64,000 nucleotides of DNA from Mesostigma viride (Eukaryota > Streptophyta > Mesostigmatophyceae > Mesostigmatales > Mesostigmataceae), in contig RPFO01000310.1 in the NCBI GenBank assembly GCA_009746045.1, forward strand, positions 1,946,142-2,010,141, given 5' to 3'. The notes under the pieces were generated by a model. The model was not told the DNA's origin, did no database searches, and saw nothing but the letters and a program-made list of their open reading frames with translations. Position numbers and translations under genes: made by a program. Below, piece after piece: positions 1 through 24,282 of the stretch; positions within the stretch are counted from its first letter, which is position 1, and each line of letters begins with the position of its first letter.

Positions 1-885
1 GCCTAGGCCCCCCATGTCCTCTACTAGCTGTTCTTTGAACGGTGCGGGCCTTGCGGCGTCTAACTAGGCTGGGCCCTGCTCACGTGAGGAGGTGCCAGCC
101 CGGCCGGCTGGGCGGGGCGCAGCCCGGCAGAGGGGCCACGTGAGGTGTCTACCTGGTTGGTGCAAGCTAAGTGCCGTACTAGCTGCAGGCGCCGCTGCTT
201 GATGGTGCTGGTGATAAGTGGCATGCCGAGATACAAGTCCTCCTTGCGGACATGAGCAGCGTATCCTACACGAAAAATTGACCGCAGCATGTTGGTGACC
301 ACGCCATCCAGCTTGTTGGCAAGGTCGGCAGTGAGAGTCCACGTCTCGGCCCCGTACGTAAGAACAGGGAGGACCAGGACCTTAAACAGGTCCTGTTTCT
401 CTAGCTTGGCCAAGGGCTTGTGCCACAGGGCCCGGTAGTGGCGTAAAGCGTGCCAGGCGAGGAGGGAGATACGGTGGTCCACATCGGCCTCACAGCTGGG
501 GAGCAAGCTACCCAGCAACTAATTGACGCGATCCCGATACAGGACGCGAGAGCCGTCGAGGAGAAAGAGGTCGGGCGGTGGCTGAGTGAGCCCAATCGCC
601 AGAGCCTCAGTCTTCTTGCTGACCTCAAGCCCGCCACCACACGGGCCTCGATTGCTGGCCAGGCAGTCAAGCTACGTCTGCACGTGCTCAGTGCCCTCGA
701 AGAGGGTGGTGTCGCCTGCATAGATGATGTCCGCCAGCCGAATCTCCGTTTCCCGCCCGCCATGCCAGAAACGGTTGTCGACCTGCACCCCTGGTTCCCT
801 ACCCACCTTGCGAGCAACCCGCGCTTGCGCGCCTGAATCATTACGTATTCGACCACAATAATGAACAGGTAGGGTGACAACATTT
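1..885 (-). mobile_element. LINE (family alpha) ORF2 fragment, reverse transcriptase palm to C terminus
   Basis: Read on the minus strand, this is the 3' part of a non-LTR retrotransposon ORF2. From high to low coordinates come a motif-B-side stretch (LSPYLFIIVVEYVM, about 875-830), a damaged catalytic box (IIYAGDTTLFE, where IIYADDTTLF is expected, about 745-715), a spacer, and the thumb-side motif LTYGAETWTLTADL near 365-310, followed by RSIFRVGYAAHVRKEDL. The frame is broken by at least two indels and the 3' end runs off the window. The protein is very close to the copy at 22829-23915, so both belong to one family. It is 5'-truncated near 885, where it abuts a plus-strand LINE end. Not expected to be functional. 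Confidence 0.85.
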
Positions 886-889
886 GTAG

Positions 890-1362
890 GACACCTTGCT
901 TGCACCAGCCAGGTCGACACCGCCCTTGGTCTGGCCGGCCCCCAGTGGCTTGGCCAGCCAGGGCGGCATATTTTGACCTGGCCTGGCCCCAAGGGCATTC
1001 CAAAAAGGGTAGGGAAACATGCCACGAACTACATCCAGATGTTGCTGGCCGACCTAGTGGTCCCAGCCCAGTTTCAAACACCGCACCCACTCTCTCCCCC
1101 TTCTTCGGACTGCCATGCAGAACAAGACGCGGTGGCAGAAGATTGTCAAGGCTCACACGCCAGCCCCTGTGGGCAAGCCACCTCCCCCCAAGAGGAGGCG
1201 GTGTTTTGATGAGTAGTGTACTTAGGATTTTCTAGACTAGATAGCTTAGAGTTAGGTTAGTTCGATTACGCAGCTTCCTCCACTCCACCCATCCATCAAG
1301 GAATATGTGCTACATGATCTCCCAACGGAGGAATGTTATAATTTAATTTAATTTAATTTAAT
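890..1362 (+). mobile_element. LINE (family beta) ORF2 C terminus, 3' UTR, stem-loop and AATTT tail
   Basis: Plus-strand 3' end of another LINE family. It reads GHLACTSQVDTALG (compare GHLARTNQVDTS in family alpha). In another frame it reads a C-terminal tail from 1113 (MQNKTRWQKIV ... PVGKPPPPKRRR ... stop near 1210). A 3' UTR follows, then a stem-loop at about 1315-1338 (inner arms CTCC/GGAG, loop CAAC) and an (AATTT)n tail to 1362. The C-terminal pattern K..W..V.....P.PVG..P recurs in families alpha and gamma. A second copy of this 3' UTR lies at 34395-34605. Confidence 0.75.
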
Positions 1363-2093
1363 TTAGGGTGACAGCACGCAGCCCTGCCACACACCCTTCT
1401 GTAATTAATATGGCTGCTGATTATATCAATGAGACAACCAGCGCAGGCCAGAAATATGGTTGGGGCATGATGCAGACGCTATTTTTAAAGTCGTGTAATT
1501 GTTTTTCTAATGAGATTAGCTATGTAGTACTCCGTGGCATGCCCATGGGCATGACACGCTAGTACTTATAGCTTACTTATGCTCGATGCAGGCATGGGGG
1601 GCCCATTTGCATGACATTCCCACAGTGTGGAGTAAAACGCAGCTGTAATACTGATATACGGCAGCAGGCTGTGCATGGGTCATGCCAGTATACACCATTG
1701 GGAATTAAAGAAGCTCGTTTCTCACAGGGGACGCAAAAGCGCATGCTAAGGCCCGTGCAGGCCAGGCTAGTGTAGGTTAGGCATGAAACAGGTAGCTAGA
1801 ACCACCAGAATGGTTAAGATTGCTTCGTGACCTCCGCGGGATAATTAAGGGTACTCTGTGCCTCCCATGCAAGGGGAATAATAGAATAAGCTACTTGCAC
1901 ACCACCAGGAGCACTGCCGCTCTCTCCGCCTATTCAGTTTGAGCCCCGTTACTCCTGCTAGGGCAAACGTATTGTCTCACTTAGTATATTTAAATTTAAA
2001 TTTAAAATATAAATATACATATTTATATTCATAATATTTTGTCTCCTTGATTTACATAATCCCAGCACCCCCTCGTCTCCCTGGCATCGCTCA
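1363..2093. other. Intergenic stretch with two Penelope 3'-end traces
   Basis: No convincing gene. A minus-strand trace of the Penelope 3' terminus lies at 1425-1455 (ATCAATGAGACAACC followed by GCGCAGGCCAG). The bare terminal motif TTGTCTCCTTGAT is on the plus strand at 2039-2051. The segment 1980-2040 is strongly A+T-rich with short TTTAAA palindromes, in contrast to its surroundings. Confidence 0.5.
2052..2056 (-). terminator. Possible TGTAA polyadenylation signal of VPS72
   Basis: TGTAA on the minus strand, 38-42 nt beyond the VPS72 stop codon at 2094-2096. TGTAA is the usual near-upstream element of green-algal genes. One 5-mer is weak evidence on its own, but the SAMHD1-like gene at 44272 has the same element at a similar distance. 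Confidence 0.4.
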
Positions 2094-15747
<13,654 letters not shown>

Positions 15748-16801
15748 TCTTTCTTGGATGATCACAGAATCGGCCGCAGCTAAGTTTAGTAGTATCAGAG
15801 AGCTTCAGCACTTCGACCGTCTTACATTCTGATAAAATAACAAACGGTCCTCAGAGCGTCCCATAGTCACATCAGGGCGTGCCCATAATCATGGCCCATC
15901 TAGATGTAAAGGCGCCTTGCAGATGCACGTGCCAAGGAATGGCAAGGCAGAAGGCGAAAGACTAGAATTATCAACGCTGCTTGCAGAGATTGGTAGTGCA
16001 AGTATTGCAGGAAAAGGTATATCTTAGACCATTTTTCGCACACTTGGCCTTAACCACCCGCGTATTTGATCCCCATGCCTCTACCTCGCCTTATTATTGG
16101 ATTCTGCTTGCGTCGGCAATAGGATAACGCTCAAATACAGCTTAGCATGCGCGCTTCACCAGACAACGACCTCCGTCACAAGGCTTCACAAGCCATGCCC
16201 TATTCGTCAAGGCCAGATATCTTTTATTTATCACTGATCACACATGGTAGCATAAACATTTACACTGGCAGCCATGGCAGCACTTCGGACGATGGATGAC
16301 AGGTTTAACTCCAAATACCATGACTGTGTGCAACATTGTTAACTGCTGCAAACGCATCCTAAGTGCCCGACATAAAAATGACCACAAATCACATATTTGA
16401 GTCCTTGGCTCCTTCCCCGAGCCGTTACTAGCTGTGCCCACGAATCTTCCGTGCTACTATCGTAAAGATCTACCACTATTGGACGCTCGAATCTCTGCTC
16501 CGACTAGAAACCACAAGATTATGAAGATTCTCCGGGGGCCCAGGGTTGACTGTTGACGTGATCGGGCATTTTTGCCAGACGTCACAATGCGCAAGGCCTC
16601 TCGCTGGGCTGGCCACCCATGCAGAGGCCGGCCACCCGCGCGCAAGGGGGAATCCGACCTCGTCCGCGCGGGGCCATGCACTCAGCAGCCCAAGCACTTG
16701 GAACGCACAGCGCATCATGATGAATGCGCGTCGTGCGGGGCACATCACGGACAGACTTGCGAACGGGGTGCTTCCGTCAGCGTGGGCCCCCATAGCCAGG
16801 A
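15748..16801. promoter_or_regulatory. Divergent promoter region between VPS72 and the GH47 mannosidase
   Basis: 1,054 bp separate the two start codons. No TATA box or other defined element is clear. Inside it I see no gene, repeat array or recognisable transposon. Confidence 0.4.
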
Positions 16802-18682
16802 ATGCGATGGGAGAGTTCTTCTAGGGTCGTAGTTGCCGACGACGACGGGGAAGGTAAAATGTCGGGCAGGCCAGTGAGGGCGAAGAGCCATACCGGGCCC
16901 GCCCGGTCTATGCTGTACTTCCTGCACCCGGCCTACCTGTTTCGGAAACCGCAGCGCGCGGCAGCCGTGTGCATCGCCACGGTCGTGTTCCTGTACATGC
17001 TGCTGGAGAACCAAACCAAGACCATTGAGCACAAGAGCCAGGAGAAGCGCATTGAGGAACTGGAGGCTAAAATCCAGATGCTGCAGCAGCAAGTCAGCGG
17101 GGAAAAGAAATTGATTGTGGAGACGCAGGGGCTCGCTGCGGACGAGGCCAACCTTCGCAATGAGGTGAACCACCTAGAACAGCTTGTCGAGAAGCAAACT
17201 GAGGAGGCGCAGCGGGCGAGGCTGGGCAAAGCCCCCGTTTTCTCCCCAGACGATATTACGCACCTCGAATACATGGCCAACACCTCGGATCTGCTTCATC
17301 CGCTGGGACTGTCCGAAAATGACCGGCGGAGGGAAGCCATCGTGGAGGCGATGCGGCATTCCTGGGACGCGTACGAGAAGTTCGCGTTTGGCATGGACGA
17401 GCTGATGCCGCAGGTCGGGCACGGCAAGAACCAGTTCGGCGGGCTGGGCGCGACGATCATCGACTCGCTGGACACGCTGTGGATCATGGGCCTGCGCAAC
17501 GAGTTCGAGCGGGCCAAGCAGTGGGTCCTGAACCAGATGAACGTCGCGCCAGACATGGATCTCTCGGTCTTCGAGACCACGATCCGGTGCCTCGGCGGCC
17601 TGATCACGGCCGCCGACCTGAGCGGTGACCGCGGGTTCCTGAACAAGGCCGAGGACCTCGCGCAGCACCTTCTCCCCGCGTTCGACACGCCCACGGGGAT
17701 CCCCTGGAACATCCTGAACCCTCACAACGGTCAGGGCAAGAACCCCGGCTGGACGCACCTGTCGTCGACGCTCTCCGAGTTTGGAACCGAGCAGCTCGAG
17801 TTCATCGGCCTCTCGCAGCGCACGGGGAATAACGTGTATAAAGACAAGGTGGAGCATGTGATCAAGTACGTGAGGGAGCGCGACCCGGGCGACGGCCTCT
17901 TCCCGCTGTTCATGAACCCGCAGTCCGGGTCGTGGACATCGCGCCATGTGTCCTTCGGTGCCATGGGCGACTCCTTCTTCGAGTACCTGCTCAAGGTCTG
18001 GATCCAGGGCGGCCGCTCGCCCGAGCTCGACATGTACCGCGACATGTGGCTCAAGGCGATGGACAACACCCTCGACGCGTTATGCCGGCGCTCGTCCCCG
18101 TCCAACCTCCTCTACATCTGCGAGCGTGAGGGCAGCCAGCTCATCCACAAGATGGACCACCTCGCGTGCTTCTTCCCGGGGATGCTCATCCTCGGCGTGT
18201 ACGTGCGCGCGCCCCGTTCCGAGGAGCAAGCGCTCCGCTACGCCAACGCCGCGCAGGACCTCGCGCACACCTGCTACCTGTTCTACGAGCGGCAGCCCTC
18301 AGGCCTCTCGGCGGAGTTGTACAATTTCCACGAGGGCAACGACTTTGTGGCCGGCGCGCCCCACAACCTGCAGCGGCCCGAGACAGTGGAGACCCTGTTC
18401 TACATGTACCGCGTCACGGGCAACGACACGTACCGCGAGTGGGGGTGGCGCATCTTCCAGGCGTTCCAGAACCACACGCGCGTCCCTCAGGGGGGGTACA
18501 CGGGCCTTCGTGACGTGCGCCAGTCCAACCCGGTCAAGGACGACACGATGCAGAGCTTCTGGCTGGCCGAGACGCTCAAGTACTTTTACCTGCTCTTCTC
18601 CTCGCCGGACGTCATGTCGCTCGACGAGTGGGTGTTCAACACGGAGGCGCACCCGCTGCGTGTCATCCCTCGCAGTAGCTGA
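16802..18682 (+). CDS. Golgi class I alpha-1,2-mannosidase (GH47)
   Basis: Single-exon 626-residue type II membrane protein. The family trims alpha-1,2-linked mannoses from N-glycans in ER/Golgi, using an inverting, Ca2+-dependent mechanism. A short cytoplasmic tail precedes a membrane anchor (AAAVCIATVVFLYMLL, about residues 54-69), then a coiled-coil stem (about 75-145), then the GH47 catalytic domain. Visible landmarks are GGLGATIIDSLDTLWIMG, SVFETTIRCLGGL, KMDHLACFFPGML, QRPETVETLFYMYR and the C-terminal FNTEAHPL, whose Thr coordinates Ca2+. These carry the three conserved acidic residues of the family. The upstream ATG at 16802 is in frame; a second ATG at 16859 (AAAATGTCG) has better context and would give 607 residues with the same topology. 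The gene is divergent from VPS72. Confidence 0.93.
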   Translation: MRWESSSRVVVADDDGEGKMSGRPVRAKSHTGPARSMLYFLHPAYLFRKPQRAAAVCIATVVFLYMLLENQTKTIEHKSQEKRIEELEAKIQMLQQQVSGEKKLIVETQGLAADEANLRNEVNHLEQLVEKQTEEAQRARLGKAPVFSPDDITHLEYMANTSDLLHPLGLSENDRRREAIVEAMRHSWDAYEKFAFGMDELMPQVGHGKNQFGGLGATIIDSLDTLWIMGLRNEFERAKQWVLNQMNVAPDMDLSVFETTIRCLGGLITAADLSGDRGFLNKAEDLAQHLLPAFDTPTGIPWNILNPHNGQGKNPGWTHLSSTLSEFGTEQLEFIGLSQRTGNNVYKDKVEHVIKYVRERDPGDGLFPLFMNPQSGSWTSRHVSFGAMGDSFFEYLLKVWIQGGRSPELDMYRDMWLKAMDNTLDALCRRSSPSNLLYICEREGSQLIHKMDHLACFFPGMLILGVYVRAPRSEEQALRYANAAQDLAHTCYLFYERQPSGLSAELYNFHEGNDFVAGAPHNLQRPETVETLFYMYRVTGNDTYREWGWRIFQAFQNHTRVPQGGYTGLRDVRQSNPVKDDTMQSFWLAETLKYFYLLFSSPDVMSLDEWVFNTEAHPLRVIPRSS

Positions 18683-21225
18683 GGCCCACCCCATTGGCGT
18701 GGGGTTGAGCCTTTTTCTTTTGGCCTCTTTTCATAGCCCCCTGGAGCGGGTCCCGCTGTCAGGTCTGGTTGACTGGGCCTGGGCTGTGAGGAAAGCCTCT
18801 ACAGCCCAATGCAAAGGGGTAGATAGGGCTTGCGATGGGGGCTCATTAGAGGGTTCGATATGGATGGCTTAGGAGGGTTTACAACGGCCGGCTGTTTTAG
18901 CTGGATACCTGCCATGGGAGGGTAACGGGCGCGCCTTATCTGGGGGGCAAGCTGCTTTGCGCCCAGGACTACAGCAGGCAACCTTTGCGTGCGATAACAA
19001 CGGAGACATTTACACGGGTGGGAAAAGTTGGGTCGCGACTGCTAGGGGGGCAGCCGGGGGAAGGCACCGATGGATGCTCCAGGTGGCAGCCCGGAATCAG
19101 CTGGGTTGGTCACTGGGATGGAGGTTAGGCCGATGGGGGTGATGCGGATTAGGGGGGGTGGGGGTGGCAAGGGCTGGGCTGGGTTATGGGGGCGGAGGCC
19201 ATTGGGCGGGTCAAGCCGCCCTGTTTTTTTCGGAGGCGGTTCTGAGCCAAGGGCTGGCTGGGCCCCTACTGGGCGGTAGCCCACTGGGCCGTCGTAATCC
19301 TCCTGTAGTAATCCACTACTGGGCTGTTTTCCACTGTTGTGGAATCTAGCCGTCTGAGGGGCGGCTGCATGCGAAGCTAAGCGGTCGTAGGCTGATGGCA
19401 GTGCAGACGGCATTGCGTGGGGGCTTGGGGGACAGCCGGTTTTGGGGGGCGGAGGCTGACCGGGCAGAGTGTCACCGCGAGGGAGGAAGCCTGAGGAATG
19501 CAGCGGGCAGCTGCTGGCCTGTCATGGGATGGTCCCTGCGGGCAGTGCAAGGGCGGTGGGCATGCCGTGCTGCCACCTGGGAGCATGTTTCCTGAGCTTC
19601 TGGGGGGTTCCTTGTGGAGTTCATCATTCCTGGCTACTGCCATGCCACCGCTGGGAAGCGTTTCTAACTCTTCGCTAGCCGATAGCACAGCTATTCTCTG
19701 GTGGGGCATCCCTGTGGGAGGCTGGCTCCTTGCCTCTGCGTGTGGGGCATCTTGCGCCCTTTCCTCGTGGGGGGAAAGGCGGGGGGAATGCACTGGGCTG
19801 CTGCGTGCTGCTACTTGTCACGTCTAGGGTGCTGCCTTGCGAAGCCGTAATTCGGCTGCACTGGCAGAGTGTCCTGGTGACCTTGGCTGGGGGCTGATGG
19901 TGCGAGTGTGCCCTTTCAGGCTCCCTGCACAGGAGATTTTCGCGAGTTGGCCTAGCCCCGGCCTGCCATCTGACAGCGCCTCATCCACCGGTGGTTCGCG
20001 TTCCTATAGCAAAGGTTCCTATAACGGATATAGGTTGCTATTCGCTCTCGTGGACGTTTGAGCTCGCACAAGGGAACATGCCTATCCACCGCGTCACAAA
20101 GGCGTTTAATGGGGGGGGAGGAGAGGCGGGGTGATGGGGGTTCATGGGGCTTCTGCAGTGGCTGTGGTCTGGTGGCAGGGTTGGGGCTGGGGCCGGCTAC
20201 CTGGCCAGACGAGTGCATCCGGTTCTCCCTGCAGCCCCCCCCATTTCGTTGGCTTTTTGCCAAGCGGGACTCAGCTGCTATCCCTGTGGTTCGGGTGGAG
20301 TCGGAGGGTGGAGAAGCTTGCACTGGTTCTCTTGTAGATCGGAGGCCGTGACTGGGAAGTTCGGGGCCTGCCTGGCCAGGGCCGCCAGGCAGAGACTGTC
20401 TTTTGCATGTTTGGTTGTGCAGGCAGGCATCTCATGCCCGGCGGATGCCAGAAGCTTTGTAACTTCTTCTGGGCTGGTGCTGGTTCTACATGTGTCCACT
20501 GGCTATTGGCCCCCACGTGTGTGGCCCCACGTGTGCTGACACCGCATCTACTTCTCAATGAGACAACTATCTAGGAGTCGGCATACTCATAGAGAGGAAG
20601 AGGTTAGGCGGCAGCTGTGGAGCCCACCCACCAGCAGTGAGGTTGGGGTGGGAGACGCATGGCATTTCATACAAGGATGTGCATTCCAGCCCTGTAACGC
20701 CAGATGCCCTGCCACGTATCAGTGAGACGAGCAGATACAATGGAGACAACCAGCCCAGTCTTGATGTTGCAAGATGTGCCTGGTTCCCTTTTTACCATCC
20801 AATCGCCCTGGATGTTTGCAGTGATGATGGCATGGACATGCATGCATCTGTTGACACAGCCCAGGATTCTAACCATCCTTGACTATATTAGACTAGATGT
20901 GGGGAAATAGGTATGCAATGTTTGATGAGGTAGATAAATAGTGATTTTCTAGCGCTTGCTGGCAGAATGCATGAATGATGTGCACGAGGCAGATGCATCG
21001 TGATGATTTGTCACTTGGAGGAACTTCATTCATGGGCTTCAGCGGTAGTTCAACCCGACAGCAGCCGTCATATGCACGCGAGGACAGCAGGGAGCTTTTA
21101 TCGCAGCACACAAGGCTGCAATTCAATAAACTCTGTGAGATATGGCAGTTGCAATGATTGATTCTGCATGCACGCTTTCAATACCATAGTTGTCTAAGCT
21201 TACATCACACATAATAATAAGTGAG
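18683..21225. other. Long gene-free stretch downstream of the mannosidase
   Basis: G-rich on the plus strand (many GGGG runs at 19140-19230 and 20110-20140). No frame here resembles a known protein. It probably includes the mannosidase 3' UTR. A weak minus-strand trace of the Penelope terminus (GAGACAACCAGC) lies near 20740-20755. I see nothing else definable. Confidence 0.5.
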
Positions 21226-21290
21226 TCGATCTGTTAGTAATTAATTAGTTATTTAATTAATTAGCACGTGACTGCGTCACGTGGGTGCCA
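21226..21290 (-). mobile_element. Short LINE (family gamma) 3' end: hairpin and TAATTAAT tail
   Basis: On the minus strand, the hairpin CACGTGAC-GCA-GTCACGTG is followed by a tail of TAATTAAT-like repeats. The same hairpin and tail close the large gamma-family LINE at 34048-34110. Only the terminal few dozen bases are present, so this is an extreme 5' truncation. Confidence 0.6.
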
Positions 21291-21317
21291 GTCGGGGTAA
21301 AATTGGCTCCAGAGTTC

Positions 21318-22660
21318 TCAATTCTCAAATTCTCAGAGGGCGGGGGCTGAGGTACCTTGAAATGAAATAAGAGGCATGACTCTATTAGGGGGGGGGGGGG
21401 GACGGTGTTACAACGGGGGGGTACTTACCAATTAGAGGCATGCTTTAGTTACGGCTCAATTCTCAAATTCTCTGAGGGCGGGGGCTGAGGTTGACTGGTA
21501 GTACTGTACGATGGTGTTGGACGGAATTTCCGGTCAGCGTTGCGGACTTTGCATCTCACGTTGTACATGGAAAAGAGCCATTGCGTCGCGCTGTGCTGTG
21601 GCGAACTTATTCTCCGCCGTCGGATGGCACCGTCGATGCTCGTCGATGAACCCAACGCAAGCCATGTACCAAAATAAGTACAAAAAAGCGCGGCGGCACC
21701 TCGCGGCGAGTTTGGTAAGTTACAGAACTTGAAGCCCGGCGACTCCGCGTCAAGCAGTCCGCAGGTAGTCCGCCGGCGTGAATGAAGTGAGAATTTTGAG
21801 AATTTCAGAATTTGAGAGTTCGGCACATCCTAGTATGGGTAAAATTGGTATAAAACAATCGGTATAAAACAATCGGTATAAAACAATCGGTATAAAACAG
21901 GCTTTTGGTGCTCAATTCTCAAATTCTCAGAGGGCGGGGCCAGAGATTAACTAAGGGGCACCTTGAAATTAAATAAGAGGCGTGCCTCTATCAAGATACA
22001 TTAATTTTCGGAGGCGAGTTTCTATTGGCGTTAATTTGTAGTATTGTACGGCAACATGTCATGTGTGCAGTTCTTGGACGTTTGGAATCATGGCATGGCT
22101 AACGTGATGACTGACTAGCTAGACCTTTTCAGTGGTTTTCCATTTGCGGGTATTTCCTCGTAAATGGTGGGAGAGCGATCGCAGCAATTGTGCTCACCAC
22201 TAGACACTCCCGGCCAGTTAGGCTCGAAACACATGCCCTGATCAAGCATGCTGTTTCCGGCCCCACCGTCTAGGTCATCTAGTCGCTCTACACGTAAGCC
22301 AGCCATAATTTCAATGCACAAGGATACACATTTCCATCACCATTCATCTTCATCATCCTGAACGACTCGAACACGCGGACAAGATAACGGCAGGCTCGAG
22401 CTACCATGGTCCGGATTCTCCCGATTTCTGGCCTGCGCTGGTTGTCTCCTTGATGTCAAGGGTGACGGAAAGTACTGAAGTCGCCGTAGTGTCGCGGAGA
22501 CGTTTCTAGATGGCGAAATTAAATATGAGGTGTTCCCTGGGTGTACCTCCAGCGATATCGGTGATTTGAATGGTAGTGCATTGGTGGTACTGCACGACAG
22601 TATTGGACGGAGTTCCCGGTCTGGCAAGCGGATTTTGGATCTCACGTTCAGAAAAGGGCT
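21318..22660. repeat. Unclassified dispersed repeat (two main copies)
   Basis: A block TCAATTCTCAAATTCTC plus AGAGGGCGGGG recurs at 21320, 21457 and 21910, with relatives near 21785 and, inverted, near 24000. A second block (GTACTGTACGATGGTGTTGG...TCTCACGTT, 21500-21560) recurs diverged at 22586-22650. In both copies the minus strand has a related frame (NVRCKVRNADRKFRPTPS versus NVRSKIRLPDRELRPILS), with conserved NVR.K.R..DR..RP. The sequence GGTATAAAACAATC is repeated four times at 21850-21900. This could be a decayed retroelement with its promoter region. The Penelope copy at 22064-22454 interrupts it. Confidence 0.45.
22064..22454 (+). mobile_element. Penelope-like element, 5'-truncated 3'-end copy
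   Basis: Nearly identical to 30084-30474, the 3' end of the full Penelope-like element. It starts within the 3' UTR (GTGCAGTTCTTGGACG) and ends at the terminal motif GTTGTCTCCTTGAT. A possible short duplication ATGTCA is seen on each side. It carries no coding sequence. Confidence 0.85.
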
Positions 22661-22828
22661 CGGGTACATGACGCGGCACGACGTTGTAAAAAGGCTCGCA
22701 GAAAAGAATCCTATAGGCGACTACCTAGTTGGCGCCGCGTCGGTCTTGACATTGTTTGCTCCGTTGGATCTGCATCTACGGCGTTCGTGGGTTGTTTCGA
22801 AACCCGGTCGATGAGATTTTACAGAAAA

Positions 22829-23915
22829 TTAATTAATTAATTAGACTCGTGCTCCCGTTGGGGAGTCACGGAGCATTAACCCCGATGGATGGGTGGATGG
22901 GTGCAAACAGTCCTACCGGTCTAGTCTATCTACATCAGCTACATACTACATCTGTCTAACAGCATTCTAACTACAACATCTATCTAGACAGCCGCTGCCC
23001 TAGGGGAGCTGTCTGGCGTGCCTCCCACGGGATTGCACACGCGGGCGCTTCCCCACTGGGGGGGGCTCGTTGTCCTCTATGACCTGGGCCCACTTGGCCT
23101 TGTCCATCATCTTCTTCCAAATCACGGAGAGGCCTAGGCCCCCCATGTCCTCTACTAGCTGTTCTTTGAAGGTGCGGGCCTTGCGGCGTCTAACATCACT
23201 GCGCCCGGCCCACGTCAGGAGGTGCCGGCCAGGCTGGGCTGGTCGCAGTCCTGCGGGGGGGCCACGTGAGGTGTCTACTTGGTTGGTGCGAGCTAGGTGC
23301 CCTACTAGCTGCAGGCGTCGTTGCTTAATGGTGCTGGTGATGTATGGCATGCCCTGGTACAGGTCCTCATTGCGGACATGAGCAGCATATCCTACTCTGA
23401 AAATGGAACGCAGCATGTTGGTGACCGCGCCGTCCAGCTTGCGGGCCAGGTCGGCGGTGAGGGTCCACGTCTCGGCCCCAATGATACGTGAGAACAGGGA
23501 GGACGAGGACCTTGAACAGGTCCTGTTTCTCGATCTTGCCCAGGGGCTTGCGCCACAGGGCCCGGTACTGGCGTAAAGCGTGCCAGGCGAGGGAGATGCG
23601 ATGGTCCACATCAACCTCGCAGCTGGGGAGCAGGCTGCCCAGCAGCTTGACGCGGTCCCGATACAGGACTTGAGAGCCGTCGAGGAGATAGAGGGGCGGC
23701 GGTGAGTGGGTGAGCCCAACCGCCAGGGCCTCTGTCTTCTTGCTGACCTCAAGCCCCACTGCACGCGGGGCCTCGATAGCCAGGCAGTCAAGCCATGTCT
23801 GCACGTGCCCAGTGTCCTCGAAGAGGGTGGTGTCGTCTGCACAGATGATGTCTGCAAGCCGAATCTCCGTGTCCGCACCGCCATGCCAGAATTTGTTAGC
23901 AACCTGCACTCCTGG
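22829..23915 (-). mobile_element. LINE (family alpha), 5'-truncated insertion with target-site duplication
   Basis: Flanked by the 10-bp direct repeat TTACAGAAAA (22819-22828 and 23916-23925), which marks a target-primed insertion. On the minus strand it begins inside the reverse transcriptase (ADIICADDTTLFEDTGHVQ). It continues through KLLGSLLPSCEVDVDHRIS, ETWTLTADLARKLDG and NEDLYQGMPYITSTIKQRR to a C terminus (WAQVIEDNEPPPVGKRPRV...), stopping near 23000. The frame is shifted once near 23485. A 3' UTR, the stem-loop (arms CTCCC/GGGAG, loop CAAC, outer CGTG/CACG) and an (AATT)n tail follow. It is non-functional because it lacks the 5' half. Confidence 0.9.
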
Positions 23916-24282
23916 TTACAGAAAAGTCGTGGAGAAAGTCGGGGATGATCCTTTTTTGACACATCGGTGAAAATGTAGAAGTCGGAATGAACTAAACGTC
24001 CTCTTGAGAACTTGAGAATTCGAGAACTTGAGAATTTGAGAACTGGACTCGAGACAATCGGTATAAATAGCAGGACTCCATGGCCAATACAAAGTAGAGG
24101 AACCTTCAACCACTGTACACAATGAGGAGGGCGGGCGCCCTAGTTTCTCTCACTGCCACCAGTCAGTGGACCAGCCACAGAGCGCTCTATCCACAGCGCA
24201 CGGGGCCGGGGCGCATAATGCACTGTGGGTGCAATACAACCATCATGATATACCAGAGGTAGGCTGAAGCATAGCTGATTGC

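Noticed and set aside
17174-18872. Long frames antisense to or shifted from the mannosidase
   Set aside because: Shadow frames of a GC-rich coding region; no independent motifs.
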